A stretch of DNA of 43,910 nucleotides from Bhargavaea cecembensis DSE10 (lineage in GTDB: Bacteria > Bacillota > Bacilli > Bacillales_A > Planococcaceae): NCBI RefSeq assembly GCF_000348905.1, contig NZ_AOFT01000021.1, positions 1-43,910 of the forward strand. Direction: 5' to 3'. Shown piece after piece: positions 22,013-31,082 of the stretch. The position numbers were made by a program, and so were the translations under genes. A model generated the notes under the pieces. That model did not search any database and was not told the DNA's origin. It saw nothing but the letters and a program-made list of their open reading frames with translations. Every line of letters begins with the position of its first letter. Positions within the stretch are counted from its first letter, which is position 1.

Positions 22013-23494
22013 CTACTCCTTTAACACCGCATCGATATAGATCGATGGCTGGTGGAGGATTTCCGCGGCATCGAACATGACCGGGCGCAGCCATTCCGTT
22101 CCGACACCATAGAAGACGGTCAGAGCAGTGATCAGCGCGGCAGGGACGAACAGTCCGCGGTAGATTTGTTTGCTCGTTCCTTTGACCGGCTTCGGTTCGC
22201 CCCAGAATGCATGGATGAAGATCCGGATGACAGACAGCAGGACAATCAGGCTTGAGGCGAGGATGATGATTCCGCCCCAGAGGTTGTCCGCCTCAAATGC
22301 GCCCTGAACGATCAGGAGCTTTCCGAAGAAGCCGCTGAGCGGAGGAATCCCTGCCAGACCGAAGGCGGCGATCAGCCAAGTCCAGGCCAGTGCGGGATAG
22401 GTTTTCATCAGTCCGCCCATTTCCCTGAGATTGGATGTTCCGGTGATGGCGATGATCACGCCGATCAGCATGAACAGCCCGGCTTTGATGAACATGTCGT
22501 GGATGAGATAGAAGACTGCGCCTTCCAGCCCTGCCATGTTCATTTGGGCAACACCGAACAGGATGACACCGACAGCGATGATAATGTTGTAGATGACAAT
22601 CTGTTTCAGGTCAAAGTACGCAAGTGCACCGATACAGCCTGCCACAACCGTGAGGATGGCCAGGATCATGAGCATCTCATGGGTGAAGCCAGGGTCATGC
22701 GGGAACAGAAGAGTCACAGTCCGCATGATGGCATAGACACCGACTTTGGTCAGGAGCGCACCAAAAAGGGCGAGCACCGGTACCGGCGGGGCTGCATAGG
22801 AACTTGGCAGCCAGAAGTACAGCGGGAAAATCGCGCCTTTCAGTCCGAAGACGAGGATCAGCATGACGGCGATGACCGTCAGGATGCCCGATTGTCCGAT
22901 TTCGGTGATTTTTGCGGCGATGTCCGCCATGTTGAGTGTTCCGGTGACGGAGTACAACATCGCAACTGTCGTTACGAAGAAAGCAGATGAGACGATGTTG
23001 ACGAGTATGTATTTGATCGATTCCCGGAGCTGGCGCTTCTCGCCGCCCAGAACGATCAGGACATAGGACGCCATGAGCAGGACTTCGAAAAATACGAACA
23101 GGTTGAAGATATCGCCCGTCGTGAAAGCCCCGTTCACACCGGTGAGCATGAACATCATCGCCGGGTAGTAGAAATGTTTTTCCCGTCCTTCCCCGATGGA
23201 CCTGAAACTATAAAATACGATCGCCAAAGTGATCAGATTCGAAGTCAGGACTAGACCGGCAGATAGTGGATCCGACACCATCGTGATACCAAATGGGGCT
23301 GGCCAGCTGCCGAGCGTCACGGCCTGGACGCCGTCCCGCATGACGGTATAAAGGAGGATGGCCGATGAGATCACTGACGCCATCATCCCGACCACTGTCA
23401 CTGTCCGCTGGGCAGACACCCGTTTGGGGAAGAACATGAGGATCATTGCCGTCAGGAACGGGATCAGGACCGGAAATAACAGGAGGTTAATCAT
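22013..23494 (-). CDS. mrpD: Mrp Na+/H+ antiporter subunit D
   Basis: This 493-residue protein is homologous to the NuoM/NuoN antiporter-like subunits of complex I, with about 14 membrane helices. The Lys/Glu residues of the proton path lie in helices around MLTGVNGAFTTGDIFNLFVF and VFGLKGAIFPLYFWLPSSY. Two ATGs compete (23503 and 23494); the second has AAAGGA at about 10 nt, whereas the first is only 2 nt away, so I use 23494. It overlaps mrpC. With MrpA it forms the main ion-translocating part. Confidence 0.95.
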   Translation of the reverse strand: MINLLLFPVLIPFLTAMILMFFPKRVSAQRTVTVVGMMASVISSAILLYTVMRDGVQAVTLGSWPAPFGITMVSDPLSAGLVLTSNLITLAIVFYSFRSIGEGREKHFYYPAMMFMLTGVNGAFTTGDIFNLFVFFEVLLMASYVLIVLGGEKRQLRESIKYILVNIVSSAFFVTTVAMLYSVTGTLNMADIAAKITEIGQSGILTVIAVMLILVFGLKGAIFPLYFWLPSSYAAPPVPVLALFGALLTKVGVYAIMRTVTLLFPHDPGFTHEMLMILAILTVVAGCIGALAYFDLKQIVIYNIIIAVGVILFGVAQMNMAGLEGAVFYLIHDMFIKAGLFMLIGVIIAITGTSNLREMGGLMKTYPALAWTWLIAAFGLAGIPPLSGFFGKLLIVQGAFEADNLWGGIIILASSLIVLLSVIRIFIHAFWGEPKPVKGTSKQIYRGLFVPAALITALTVFYGVGTEWLRPVMFDAAEILHQPSIYIDAVLKE

Positions 23495-23828
23495 GTTCGT
23501 CATTTCCTTTCAGTAAAGTCATATTGTCCGTCTCGAGTTCCTGATAGGCACGATAGGCCATAACCAGAAACACGGCCGTCACCCCGAAGCTGATGACGAT
23601 CGCTGTGAGGATCAGTGCCTGCGGCAGCGGGTCGACAAAATCTGTCACCCCGTCTGCCAGCACGGGAGGAGCAGACCCGGAGAAACCGCCCATCGTCAGA
23701 ATAAGAAGGTGGGCGCCGTGGCTCAGCAGACCGGTCCCGATGATGACCCTGATCAAGCTTCGGGAGAGAATCAGATAGACGGCTGCCATAAACAGAAATC
23801 CGATGATGACCGACATGAGAATTTCCAT
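23487..23828 (-). CDS. mrpC: Mrp Na+/H+ antiporter subunit C
   Basis: This 113-residue protein is related to NuoK, with three membrane helices. Conserved blocks are RVIIGTGLLSHGAHLLIL and DPLPQALILTAIVISFGVTA. Its start codon overlaps the mrpB stop (TAATG), and its end overlaps mrpD. MrpC is part of the NuoK-like path for protons in the complex. Confidence 0.95.
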   Translation of the reverse strand: MEILMSVIIGFLFMAAVYLILSRSLIRVIIGTGLLSHGAHLLILTMGGFSGSAPPVLADGVTDFVDPLPQALILTAIVISFGVTAVFLVMAYRAYQELETDNMTLLKGNDEHD

Positions 23829-24250
23829 TAGTCATCACTTCCAATCGAAAGAATGATGTTCATCGTCGCGCCGACTACGACAAGATAGACACCCAGGTCA
23901 AACAGCATCGCCGAATGCAGGGAAGTCTCGCCGAAAAGCGGCAGGTTAAAGTAATCATAGGCGTGTGTGAAGAATGGGACATTAAAAAGAATTGATGCAG
24001 CAGCTGTTCCGAGTGCGAGCAGCAGTCCGATCGCGATAATCACCGTATAGTTGAACGGCAATGCCTTCCTGACAGTCCGGATATCGAAAGCCAGCAGCAG
24101 AAGGACGATGGCAGAAGCGGTCAGCAGTCCGCCGACGAATCCTCCGCCGGGCGTATAGTGTCCGGCAAAGAAAATGTGGATTGCGAAAAGGAAGATGATG
24201 AAAAACACGACTTTAGTGGTTGTCTGTATGATGACATCACTGCTTTTCAT
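23828..24250 (-). CDS. mrpB: Mrp Na+/H+ antiporter subunit B
   Basis: This 140-residue subunit has four membrane helices. The block GHYTPGGGFVGGLLTASAIV is characteristic of MrpB. The ATG follows AAAGGGGGATCAGC and overlaps the end of mrpA by 14 nt, so translation is probably coupled. Confidence 0.95.
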   Translation of the reverse strand: MKSSDVIIQTTTKVVFFIIFLFAIHIFFAGHYTPGGGFVGGLLTASAIVLLLLAFDIRTVRKALPFNYTVIIAIGLLLALGTAAASILFNVPFFTHAYDYFNLPLFGETSLHSAMLFDLGVYLVVVGATMNIILSIGSDD

Positions 24251-26654
24251 GCTGATCCCCCTTTCTGCTGAGACGGAGTTTGATCATGCCGAGAATTCCG
24301 ATTGCGGCAATGGACAGCACGGCGATTTCAAACAGGGTATCAAAGCCCCGGTAATCGACGAGAATCACGTTGACGATATTGCCGCCGCCCGCTTCCGAAT
24401 AGACAGTGTCTTTATAGAACTGGGAAATGGAAGGCAGGGCTTTTTGAGAAGACGCCGACATGGCAAGCAAAGCCATCATGAGACCGACTCCGGCCGCGAT
24501 GATCGCATTGCCGACACGGAATTTCCGTTTTTCATCATGACGGCTCAATTTCGGCAGGTGGTAGAACGCCAGCAGGTAAAGTGCGACCGATACCGTCTCG
24601 ATAACCAATTGCGTCAAGGCAAGATCGGGCGCCTTGAAGATGACAAACAGGAGTGCGACCACATAGCCTGCCGCTCCCAGTGCCAAGATCGCCGTCAGCC
24701 TCTTCCTGGCAATGAGCGTGGTCACCACGGAAGCGACCAGCACAGCGAGCAGTCCGATTTCGATAGGGCCGATTGGCGCTGTTCCTTCGAATGATACGGC
24801 AAAGGCGTCCTTGACGACCATCGATCCGAGAACGATGATCACAATTCCGGCGAACATATAAATCAGGTAGCTCCTGATGAGCCCGTTCATATAGGACCTG
24901 GACAGCCGGTTCATGCCGGTTTCTGCGAAGATCATCGTAGAATCGTACAGCCTATTGAGCGTCAGGTATTCAGGGAAGATACGGTAAGCGCCTTGCCACT
25001 TAGGAAGAAGCCAGTAAAGGACCAGGCCGGCGATGACGATGCCGATCGTCATCATCAGTTCCGGCGTGATGTGGCCGTGCCAGGCGGCGACATGGACATC
25101 AACATCTGCCGGAGAGCCGTACATGAATGGCTGCACGGCAGCAACTGCAGGCTTGACGATCCAGTCCCCGACGAAGTTCGGCACAAAGAAAATCGCCACG
25201 ACAATCAGTCCGAGCAATGCAGGGGAGATGAGCATCCCTGCAGGTGCCTCATGCGCTGATTTCGGCAGAAGGTCCGGTTTGTGCTTTCCTGTGAATGTAC
25301 GGAACACAAAATAGAAGCTGTAGATGAACGTGAACACACTGGCAATCCATGCGACAACCAGAAGAACCGTTCCCCATGAAGCAGGTGCGAACAGGTCCAG
25401 TTCTCCCAAGCTCAGCATTCCTGTCAGGAACAGTTCCTTACTGAGGAAGCCGCCGAATGGAGGAAGTCCTGCCATGGACAGGGAACCGATGAGCGCGATA
25501 GTAAATGTGACCGGCATCAGTGCCATGAGACCGCCCAGCTTGCGGATGTCACGCGTGCCGGTTTCGTGATCGACAATTCCGGCGACCATGAACAGGCTGC
25601 CCTTGAATGCCGCATGGTTCACAAGGTGGAAGATTGCGGCGAAGCCGGCGTACTTGAACATCGTTTCGGCAGCGCCTTCCACATGGAACGCTGCGGCGGA
25701 CGCTCCAAGAAGGGACATGATCAGCCCGAGCTGGCTGACAGTTGAGAAGGCCAGGATCCCTTTCAGGTCCGTTTGCTTGACAGCAAAGAATGACCCCCAG
25801 AACAGGGTGAGCACCCCGACCGAAGTGACCAGCCACACCCAGATTTCGGATGCAGCGAAAATCGGTGTGAAGCGTGCAACCAGATAAAGCCCGGCTTTGA
25901 CCATTGTCGCGGAGTGGAGATACGCACTGACCGGAGTAGGCGCTTCCATCGCATCCGGCAGCCAGATGTAGAACGGGAACTGGGCGGATTTGGTGAATGC
26001 CCCCAGCAGGACAAGTACCAGAGCCCATGTGAAAAGAGAATGTTCTGCCAATTCGGGAGCCATAGATACAAGTTCGCGAACCGAGAACGTTCCTCCCATC
26101 AGGTAAAGAAGAACGAAGCCCCCGAGCATCATGAGGCCTCCGAATACGGTAATCATCATCGACTTGAGTGCACCGAACCGGGAGCGGTCTCTGGTGTACC
26201 AGTAACCGATGAGCAGGAACGACGAAATCGACGTCAGCTCCCAGAATCCGTAGAGGGCAATCATGTTGTCTGACTGGACGACACCGAGCATCGCTGTCAT
26301 GAACATGAGCAGGTAGACATAGAAGTTGCCGAGCCGCTCTTTTGCCTTATCCAGGTAGAAGATTGAATAGAGGACGACCAGGGCTCCGATTCCTGTAATG
26401 AGGAGGGAGAACATAAGGCTGAGGCCGTCTATGTAGGAAGTAAGTGAAATACCATAGGACGGAATCCAGGACAGTTCCCCGATGTGGACACCGCCGTCTT
26501 TCACTTGGGGCAGAAAGCCCATGTAATAGATGAACAGCAGTACCGGCACAGCAAGCACGAACCAGCCGGTATGAATTCCCCGCAGCCGGCTTGCCAGGAA
26601 CGGCACAAAAAGAGCAGCCGCGACCGGTGCGAATAACAGCAGCACGGATATCAA
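24237..26654 (-). CDS. mrpA: Mrp Na+/H+ antiporter subunit A
   Basis: This 805-residue protein is the largest Mrp subunit, homologous to NuoL (N-terminal about 500 residues) with a NuoJ-like C-terminal extension. The NuoL-type blocks include AFTKSAQFPFYIWLPDAM and the neighbouring PVSAYLHSATMVKAG. The reading frame runs to a TTG at 26672, but that would place the site AAAGGAGG inside the protein; the TTG at 26654, 7 nt after AAGGAGG, is the convincing start (MISVLLLFAPVAA). It leads the mrpABCDEFG operon, which exports Na+ in exchange for H+ and supports pH homeostasis and salt or alkali tolerance. Confidence 0.95.
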   Translation of the reverse strand: MISVLLLFAPVAAALFVPFLASRLRGIHTGWFVLAVPVLLFIYYMGFLPQVKDGGVHIGELSWIPSYGISLTSYIDGLSLMFSLLITGIGALVVLYSIFYLDKAKERLGNFYVYLLMFMTAMLGVVQSDNMIALYGFWELTSISSFLLIGYWYTRDRSRFGALKSMMITVFGGLMMLGGFVLLYLMGGTFSVRELVSMAPELAEHSLFTWALVLVLLGAFTKSAQFPFYIWLPDAMEAPTPVSAYLHSATMVKAGLYLVARFTPIFAASEIWVWLVTSVGVLTLFWGSFFAVKQTDLKGILAFSTVSQLGLIMSLLGASAAAFHVEGAAETMFKYAGFAAIFHLVNHAAFKGSLFMVAGIVDHETGTRDIRKLGGLMALMPVTFTIALIGSLSMAGLPPFGGFLSKELFLTGMLSLGELDLFAPASWGTVLLVVAWIASVFTFIYSFYFVFRTFTGKHKPDLLPKSAHEAPAGMLISPALLGLIVVAIFFVPNFVGDWIVKPAVAAVQPFMYGSPADVDVHVAAWHGHITPELMMTIGIVIAGLVLYWLLPKWQGAYRIFPEYLTLNRLYDSTMIFAETGMNRLSRSYMNGLIRSYLIYMFAGIVIIVLGSMVVKDAFAVSFEGTAPIGPIEIGLLAVLVASVVTTLIARKRLTAILALGAAGYVVALLFVIFKAPDLALTQLVIETVSVALYLLAFYHLPKLSRHDEKRKFRVGNAIIAAGVGLMMALLAMSASSQKALPSISQFYKDTVYSEAGGGNIVNVILVDYRGFDTLFEIAVLSIAAIGILGMIKLRLSRKGDQHEKQ

Positions 26655-26705
26655 GAATGATCCTCCTTTCAAGAGTATGTTTAGGATAGATGGGTAACAG
26701 GACTA

Positions 26706-26711
26706 ATTATA
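26706..26711 (-). promoter_or_regulatory. -10 box of the mrp operon
   Basis: On the minus strand a perfect TATAAT lies about 50 nt before the mrpA start. The matching -35 (ATGCAA at 17 nt) is poor, which suggests an activator or low basal activity. Confidence 0.5.
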
Positions 26712-26839
26712 ACTCAATCGTAAAGCGGTTGCATTGAAGAAACTGGCACCCTCAGTCGTTTTTGCTGTGGAATTAGGGAGATCTTCCTATTTAAAAATAA
26801 CAGCGGAAAATCCATGATGAAAACTTTTTGAACATCACT

Positions 26840-26873
26840 AAAAAAGAAGTGCCCGGCAACCGCCGGGCACTTC
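26840..26873 (-). terminator. Terminator of the MFS transporter gene
   Basis: GAAGTGCCCGGC pairs perfectly with GCCGGGCACTTC over a short loop, and the minus strand continues with a T run. It lies about 40 nt after the MFS stop. Confidence 0.9.
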
Positions 26874-26913
26874 TCTGGATTGAATCGTATCTGTTCGCTA
26901 AAGCGTGAGTGGA

Positions 26914-28146
26914 TCAGTGGGGGTGAAGCATTTCCTGCCGCTCGAGCACGTCCTCGAAGTCCTCTGACGGTTTTTTGCGCGTGAAGTAGAGAGAGACAAC
27001 AGCAATCAGGAAGAGCGAGGCCGTAACATAGAAGACGGAGGATATCCCGATAAATCCGCTCACGATCCCCCCGAACATCGGACCGATGATGTTCCCGAAA
27101 AAGCGGAAGCTTGTATTGTAGCCGAGTACCTCGCCTTGGATATCCACGGGTGCTTCCCTCCGGATCAGGGCGGTGGTGATCGGAATGAGGCCGCCGATTG
27201 AAATACCGAACAGGAGACGCAGGATGATCAGCTGCCAAAGGTCCGTGACGAGAGCCTGAGGAATCATAAATACAAAAGTGAGGAGCAGCAGTACTGTGAG
27301 AACCCGTTCATACCCATAGTTATCCCCGAGCTGTCCCCACATCCTTGCGAAGAGAAGGTTGCCGACCCCGGCGGCACTGAACGTGAGACCTGCCAGGAAA
27401 GCTACCTGATCGGCCTGCGTCAGCTCGGCCACATAAAGCGAAAGAAGCGGCTGGATGCTGAAGTTTCCGATCTGGATCAATGCAGTGATGATCATGACAT
27501 TCAGCATCAGCCGGTGATTGAGGATGGAACGGACGATGGTGTTCCTGGAATAGACGTGATCGCGGTTCTTTTTTTCTTTTTTCTGTTCCTTGATCCCGAA
27601 TGTCACGAGCAGGGCAGCGATGAAGATGGCTGCGGACGAGATGATGAAGGCCAGTTCAAATCCGAACGAATCCGCGAGCAGGCCTCCGAGTGCGGGGCCG
27701 AAAAGGGTGCCGGATACACTTCCCATCTGCAATGTGCCGAGTGTTTTGCCGGCCTGGCCTTTTTCGGTCTGTGCGCTGATGAATGCCAGGGAAGTCGGGA
27801 TGAAGCCGGTCACAATCCCCATTACAAGACGGAGAATGAAGAACGTGTACACATCATCTACAAACCCCATCATGAACATGAACACGGAAATGCCGAAGGC
27901 GTTGATCATGAGAATCGGTTTGAAGCCGTATTTATCGCCGATCCGTCCCCAGATCGGAGACATGATAAATGCCGAGACGAAGGTTGCGCCAAAGATGAGG
28001 CCGGCCCACTTCTGCACAAAGGCATCCGAGTGATCGCCGAATGTCTCGATGTAAAGTGACAGGAACGGCATAATCATGGTCATCGTGCCGGCGACGAGAA
28101 AGTTGGTCACCAGAATGATGATAAAGTTGCGCTTTTGTATAGACAT
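26914..28146 (-). CDS. MFS transporter, DHA1-type drug/metabolite exporter
   Basis: This 410-residue protein has 12 hydrophobic segments in two halves with a central cytoplasmic loop rich in Lys (KEQKKEKKNRD). The DHA1 motif A appears as GRIGDKYGFKPIL after TM2 and again, weaker, as GQLGDNYGYERVL in the second half; motif C is represented by GTLFGPALGGLLAD in TM5. These features point to proton-driven export of drugs or metabolites; the substrate is not recognisable. The ATG follows AAAGGACG at 11 nt. It is divergent from the cyclophilin gene. Confidence 0.9.
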   Translation of the reverse strand: MSIQKRNFIIILVTNFLVAGTMTMIMPFLSLYIETFGDHSDAFVQKWAGLIFGATFVSAFIMSPIWGRIGDKYGFKPILMINAFGISVFMFMMGFVDDVYTFFILRLVMGIVTGFIPTSLAFISAQTEKGQAGKTLGTLQMGSVSGTLFGPALGGLLADSFGFELAFIISSAAIFIAALLVTFGIKEQKKEKKNRDHVYSRNTIVRSILNHRLMLNVMIITALIQIGNFSIQPLLSLYVAELTQADQVAFLAGLTFSAAGVGNLLFARMWGQLGDNYGYERVLTVLLLLTFVFMIPQALVTDLWQLIILRLLFGISIGGLIPITTALIRREAPVDIQGEVLGYNTSFRFFGNIIGPMFGGIVSGFIGISSVFYVTASLFLIAVVSLYFTRKKPSEDFEDVLERQEMLHPH

Positions 28147-28178
28147 CTATCGAACGTCCTTTTTACCGTAATATGCCC

Positions 28179-28184
28179 ATTATA
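28179..28184 (-). promoter_or_regulatory. -10 box of the MFS gene
   Basis: On the minus strand a perfect TATAAT lies about 33 nt before the start codon. The -35 position reads TTTTTT, so only the -10 is convincing. Confidence 0.45.
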
Positions 28185-28308
28185 AAGCATTTCGTAACCC
28201 GAAAAAAGTGTCATGACTTATTCATCGTTTTCAGACCGGGCGATATGTTACACTTATACAGATACTGATACTCCGTGCCGCCGGCGCTTGGAGAAAAGGA
28301 GAGATACG

Positions 28309-28899
28309 ATGTTTCCTCAACTGGTGAACGAAGCTGCAGAAAATGAAGCACTTGCAATCATTCATACAAACCATGGCCCGATCAAGGTGAAGCTGTTTCC
28401 TGAACAGGCACCAAAGACGGTCGAGAACTTCCTCACACATGCCGAGAACGGCTATTACGACGGCATCATTTTCCACCGCATCATTCCGGACTTCATGATC
28501 CAGGGGGGCGACCCGACAGGAACAGGCATGGGCGGAGAAAGCATCTATGGCTCCACGTTCGAGGATGAATTTTCGCCTGAGCTGTTCAACCTCCGCGGTG
28601 CGCTCTCGATGGCCAATGCAGGACCGGGTACGAACGGCAGCCAGTTCTTCATTGTCCAGGCAAATCGGGTCCCGTCCCAGATGCTCGGCCAGCTTGAGGG
28701 AGCAGGTTTCCCGAAAGAGATTATCGAGGCTTATGCGGAAAAAGGCGGCACACCTTGGCTTGACCAGCGCCACACCGTTTTCGGCCAAGTGGTTGAAGGC
28801 CTGGATGTTGTAGATGAGATCGCAGGCGTCGAGACAGGCGCGCAGGACAAGCCTGTTGAGGATGTCGTCATCCAATCGATCGAGATACTTAAAAAGTAA
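28309..28899 (+). CDS. ppiB: Peptidyl-prolyl cis-trans isomerase, cyclophilin type (PpiB)
   Basis: This 196-residue cytoplasmic cyclophilin speeds up isomerisation at prolines. Active-site residues appear in [19 protein letters not shown] (Arg, Phe, Gln), the [13 protein letters not shown] block and [14 protein letters not shown] (Trp and His). It has no signal peptide. An insertion between the GSQFFI and PWLD blocks ([12 protein letters not shown]...) is longer than in PpiA and is typical of Bacillales versions. The ATG at 28309, after AAAGGAGAG, is chosen over an open frame back to 28213. Confidence 0.94.
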   Translation: MFPQLVNEAAENEALAIIHTNHGPIKVKLFPEQAPKTVENFLTHAENGYYDGIIFHRIIPDFMIQGGDPTGTGMGGESIYGSTFEDEFSPELFNLRGALSMANAGPGTNGSQFFIVQANRVPSQMLGQLEGAGFPKEIIEAYAEKGGTPWLDQRHTVFGQVVEGLDVVDEIAGVETGAQDKPVEDVVIQSIEILKK

Positions 28900-28937
28900 C
28901 CCCGACCCCGGAATCCACATCAAGGAAGTGAATCATC

Positions 28938-29150
28938 ATGGAAGCGGTTCTTCTTATGCCGTTCCTCTATTTTCCGGAAGATAAGACCCTTTATATCCCG
29001 GCAGTCGCGTCATTGCTCGTCTGCATGTTCCTTTGCTACCTCGCTTTCCGCTGGATCAAAAAGAAATCCGCCGAGCAGGAAAAAGCGACGCATGAACTCG
29101 AGCAGCGCATTCTGGCCGAACGGAACGCAAAACAGCCGCCCTCTCATTGA
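28938..29150 (+). CDS. Small single-helix membrane protein of unknown function
   Basis: I do not recognise this 70-residue protein. It has an N-terminal hydrophobic patch, one clear membrane helix (about residues 20-38, AVASLLVCMFLCYLAFRWI), then a charged helix-forming tail rich in Glu, Lys and Gln that could form a coiled coil. The ATG follows AAGGAAGTGAATCATC, 38 nt after ppiB, and a terminator overlaps its 3' end, so it probably shares the ppiB transcript. Confidence 0.7.
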   Translation: MEAVLLMPFLYFPEDKTLYIPAVASLLVCMFLCYLAFRWIKKKSAEQEKATHELEQRILAERNAKQPPSH

Positions 29151-29165
29151 GGCCGGCTGTTTTTA
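29129..29165 (+). terminator. Terminator of the ppiB transcript
   Basis: AACAGCCG with an inner CCCTC pairs to GAGG and CCGGCTGTT, followed by TTTTT. It includes the last codons of the small membrane-protein gene. Confidence 0.75.
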
Positions 29166-29301
29166 TGATTGGATTTTCGGATGGAAATCATCCACCGGCG
29201 GCTTTGCCAAAGTTCAGCCAGGAATTTCTGCCTTTCTTTTTTTTTGGCTGTGCTATTATAGCTAATAATGATTTTAAAGAACTGAAAAATAGGTGAGTAC
29301 A

Positions 29302-29562
29302 GTGGATACCATCGAAATCAATCATTTTGCGGCGGATCTTCTCGAACGCTGGGACCCATTCGATCAGGGGCCGGGTGCATACGAGACTGAGATTGCCGAC
29401 GTCATCGCGGCTCTTCATGAAGCGGCCCATCCGTCCGAACTTGCGGAGCGGATCCGCCTGATCTATGAGCATTCTTATGAATTTTGGATCCCGCATGAGG
29501 TCTGCATGGATATCTCATATAAGCTGATCGCCCTCAAATATGGGGCGGGAAGTCCGCTATAA
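29302..29562 (+). CDS. YugE-like DUF1871 protein
   Basis: This 86-residue acidic helical protein matches the DUF1871 (YugE) family: the WDPFDQGPGAYETEIADV segment near the N-terminus is the diagnostic block, and the length equals that of B. subtilis YugE as I recall it. Its function is unknown. The GTG at 29302 follows TAGGTGA at 6 nt; an earlier GTG at 29293 would overlap that site. It is monocistronic with its own terminator. Confidence 0.85.
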   Translation: MDTIEINHFAADLLERWDPFDQGPGAYETEIADVIAALHEAAHPSELAERIRLIYEHSYEFWIPHEVCMDISYKLIALKYGAGSPL

Positions 29563-29563
29563 A

Positions 29564-29594
29564 TGAAAAAACCGCCATTGGGCGGTTTTTTCAT
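29564..29594 (+). terminator. Bidirectional terminator between the DUF1871 gene and the second NSS gene
   Basis: AATGAAAAAACCGCC pairs with GGCGGTTTTTTCATT around a 4-nt loop, with A and T tracts on both sides. The adjacent genes converge on it. Confidence 0.92.
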
Positions 29595-29603
29595 TGTATT
29601 CAA

Positions 29604-30932
29604 TCAGCCCCAGATGGTGGAGATGAAAATCAGTATGATGGCAAGCGGGCATACATAGCGGACGAGGAGTCGCCAGGCGGAGGCCTGGAATCCGGAGCCG
29701 CCCAGTTCTTCTTCAGTAATCTGGCGGGACAGATAGTAACCCGCGAACAGGGAGATGAAGAATGCGCCGATCGGCATGCCGAACTTGGAGACAATTGTGT
29801 CTGCCAGATCGAAGAAAGACAGGCCGAACACCTTCACATCCGATAGGACTCCGAATGACAGAGCGCTTGGAATGCCGACCAGGAAGACGATCAGCCCATA
29901 AAGAAACGCTGCGCCTCTGCGCCGTTCATATTTGTTCCGGATGCCGATCGATACGGTAATCTCGAGCATCGCAATGCTGGAAGTCAATGTCGCGAATAGC
30001 ATCAGGATAAAGAACAGCAGCATGAACAGGAAGCCCAGCGGCATCGATTCGAAAATGGCCGGCAGGACGACAAAGACAAGTCCCGGCCCTTCAGCAGGAG
30101 ATCCGCCGAAAGCGAAGACAGCAGGAAAGATGACAAGGCCCGCGAGAATGGAGATGACGATGTTCAGGACCGCCACACTCCATCCGGATTTCATGAGGTT
30201 CTCATCTTTCGGCAAATAGGAAGCATATGTAATCATGCTGCCGATTCCTACACTTAGCGAGAAGAAGGCCATTCCAAGTGCCAGAAGGGCTGTTTCTCCG
30301 TTTAAGTAAGAGAAGTCCGGCACGAACATGAATCGGATTCCTTCCATCGCTCCATCAAGCGTGAGGGAGCGGATGGCCAGGATGATGAAGAAAATGAACA
30401 GCATCGGCATCATCCATTTGCTTGCCCGCTCAATGCCTCCCTTGATCCCCCGTGACACAATCCAGATTGTCAGGAACATAAAGACGGCCTGGGTAAGGAG
30501 TGCCTCACCCGGTCTGGCGATGATCGAGTCAAATAGAGATCCGAAGTCCTGAGGATTTCCGCCTCCGAACAGGTAAGAGACTGAGCGTACCAGGTACGAC
30601 AGGATCCACCCGCCGACTACGCTATAGAAGGACAGAACGATAATGGACAGTGCGAAACCGACAAAACCGAAAATTGGCCATGCCGTTCCGGGGGCCAGCC
30701 GGCGGAAGGCTGAGACAACGTCTGCCTGTCCCCGCCGGCCGATCAGAAACTCCGCAATCAGGATCGGGAGACCGATTATAAAGGTACTTAGGATAAACAG
30801 CAAAATGAAGATACTGCCGCCGTTCGTACCGGCCATATATGGGAACTTCCAGATGGCGCCGAGCCCGACGGCACTGCCGGCTGCCGCCAAGATGAATCCG
30901 ATCTTAGAAGTCCAATTTTCTCGATTTGACAT
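29604..30932 (-). CDS. Sodium-dependent NSS (SNF) family transporter, second copy
   Basis: This 442-residue protein is a LeuT-fold sodium symporter with 11 or 12 helices. TM1 carries GSAVGLGAIWKFPYMAG and TM6 the SLSVGIGSMITYASYLP block. The IWKFPY form and the shorter C-terminus separate it from the first NSS gene (IWRFPY, 509 residues), and no MetS-type ORF follows its stop; a terminator comes at once. It probably takes up another amino acid, perhaps tryptophan- or tyrosine-like as in TnaT relatives, but this is a guess. The open frame runs to 31115; the ATG at 30932 with GGAGGGA at 12 nt gives the normal N-terminus. Confidence 0.92.
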   Translation of the reverse strand: MSNRENWTSKIGFILAAAGSAVGLGAIWKFPYMAGTNGGSIFILLFILSTFIIGLPILIAEFLIGRRGQADVVSAFRRLAPGTAWPIFGFVGFALSIIVLSFYSVVGGWILSYLVRSVSYLFGGGNPQDFGSLFDSIIARPGEALLTQAVFMFLTIWIVSRGIKGGIERASKWMMPMLFIFFIILAIRSLTLDGAMEGIRFMFVPDFSYLNGETALLALGMAFFSLSVGIGSMITYASYLPKDENLMKSGWSVAVLNIVISILAGLVIFPAVFAFGGSPAEGPGLVFVVLPAIFESMPLGFLFMLLFFILMLFATLTSSIAMLEITVSIGIRNKYERRRGAAFLYGLIVFLVGIPSALSFGVLSDVKVFGLSFFDLADTIVSKFGMPIGAFFISLFAGYYLSRQITEEELGGSGFQASAWRLLVRYVCPLAIILIFISTIWG

Positions 30933-31046
30933 AAATAGTTGATCCCTCCGAAAACTGATTCCCTCATTGTACAACATGTTGCCCAAAAAGAAAGTGCGAC
31001 CATATAACCAATCAGAAATGCAAAATTCAAAATACGGTTGATTTGG

Positions 31047-31052
31047 TATAAT
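31047..31052 (+). promoter_or_regulatory. -10 box of the 695-residue protein gene
   Basis: A perfect TATAAT lies 30 nt before the ATG at 31083. The -35 region is AT-rich with no good hexamer at 17 nt. Confidence 0.5.
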
Positions 31053-31082
31053 AATGGAAGAGTAAAGAAAAGGGTGTGTGAA

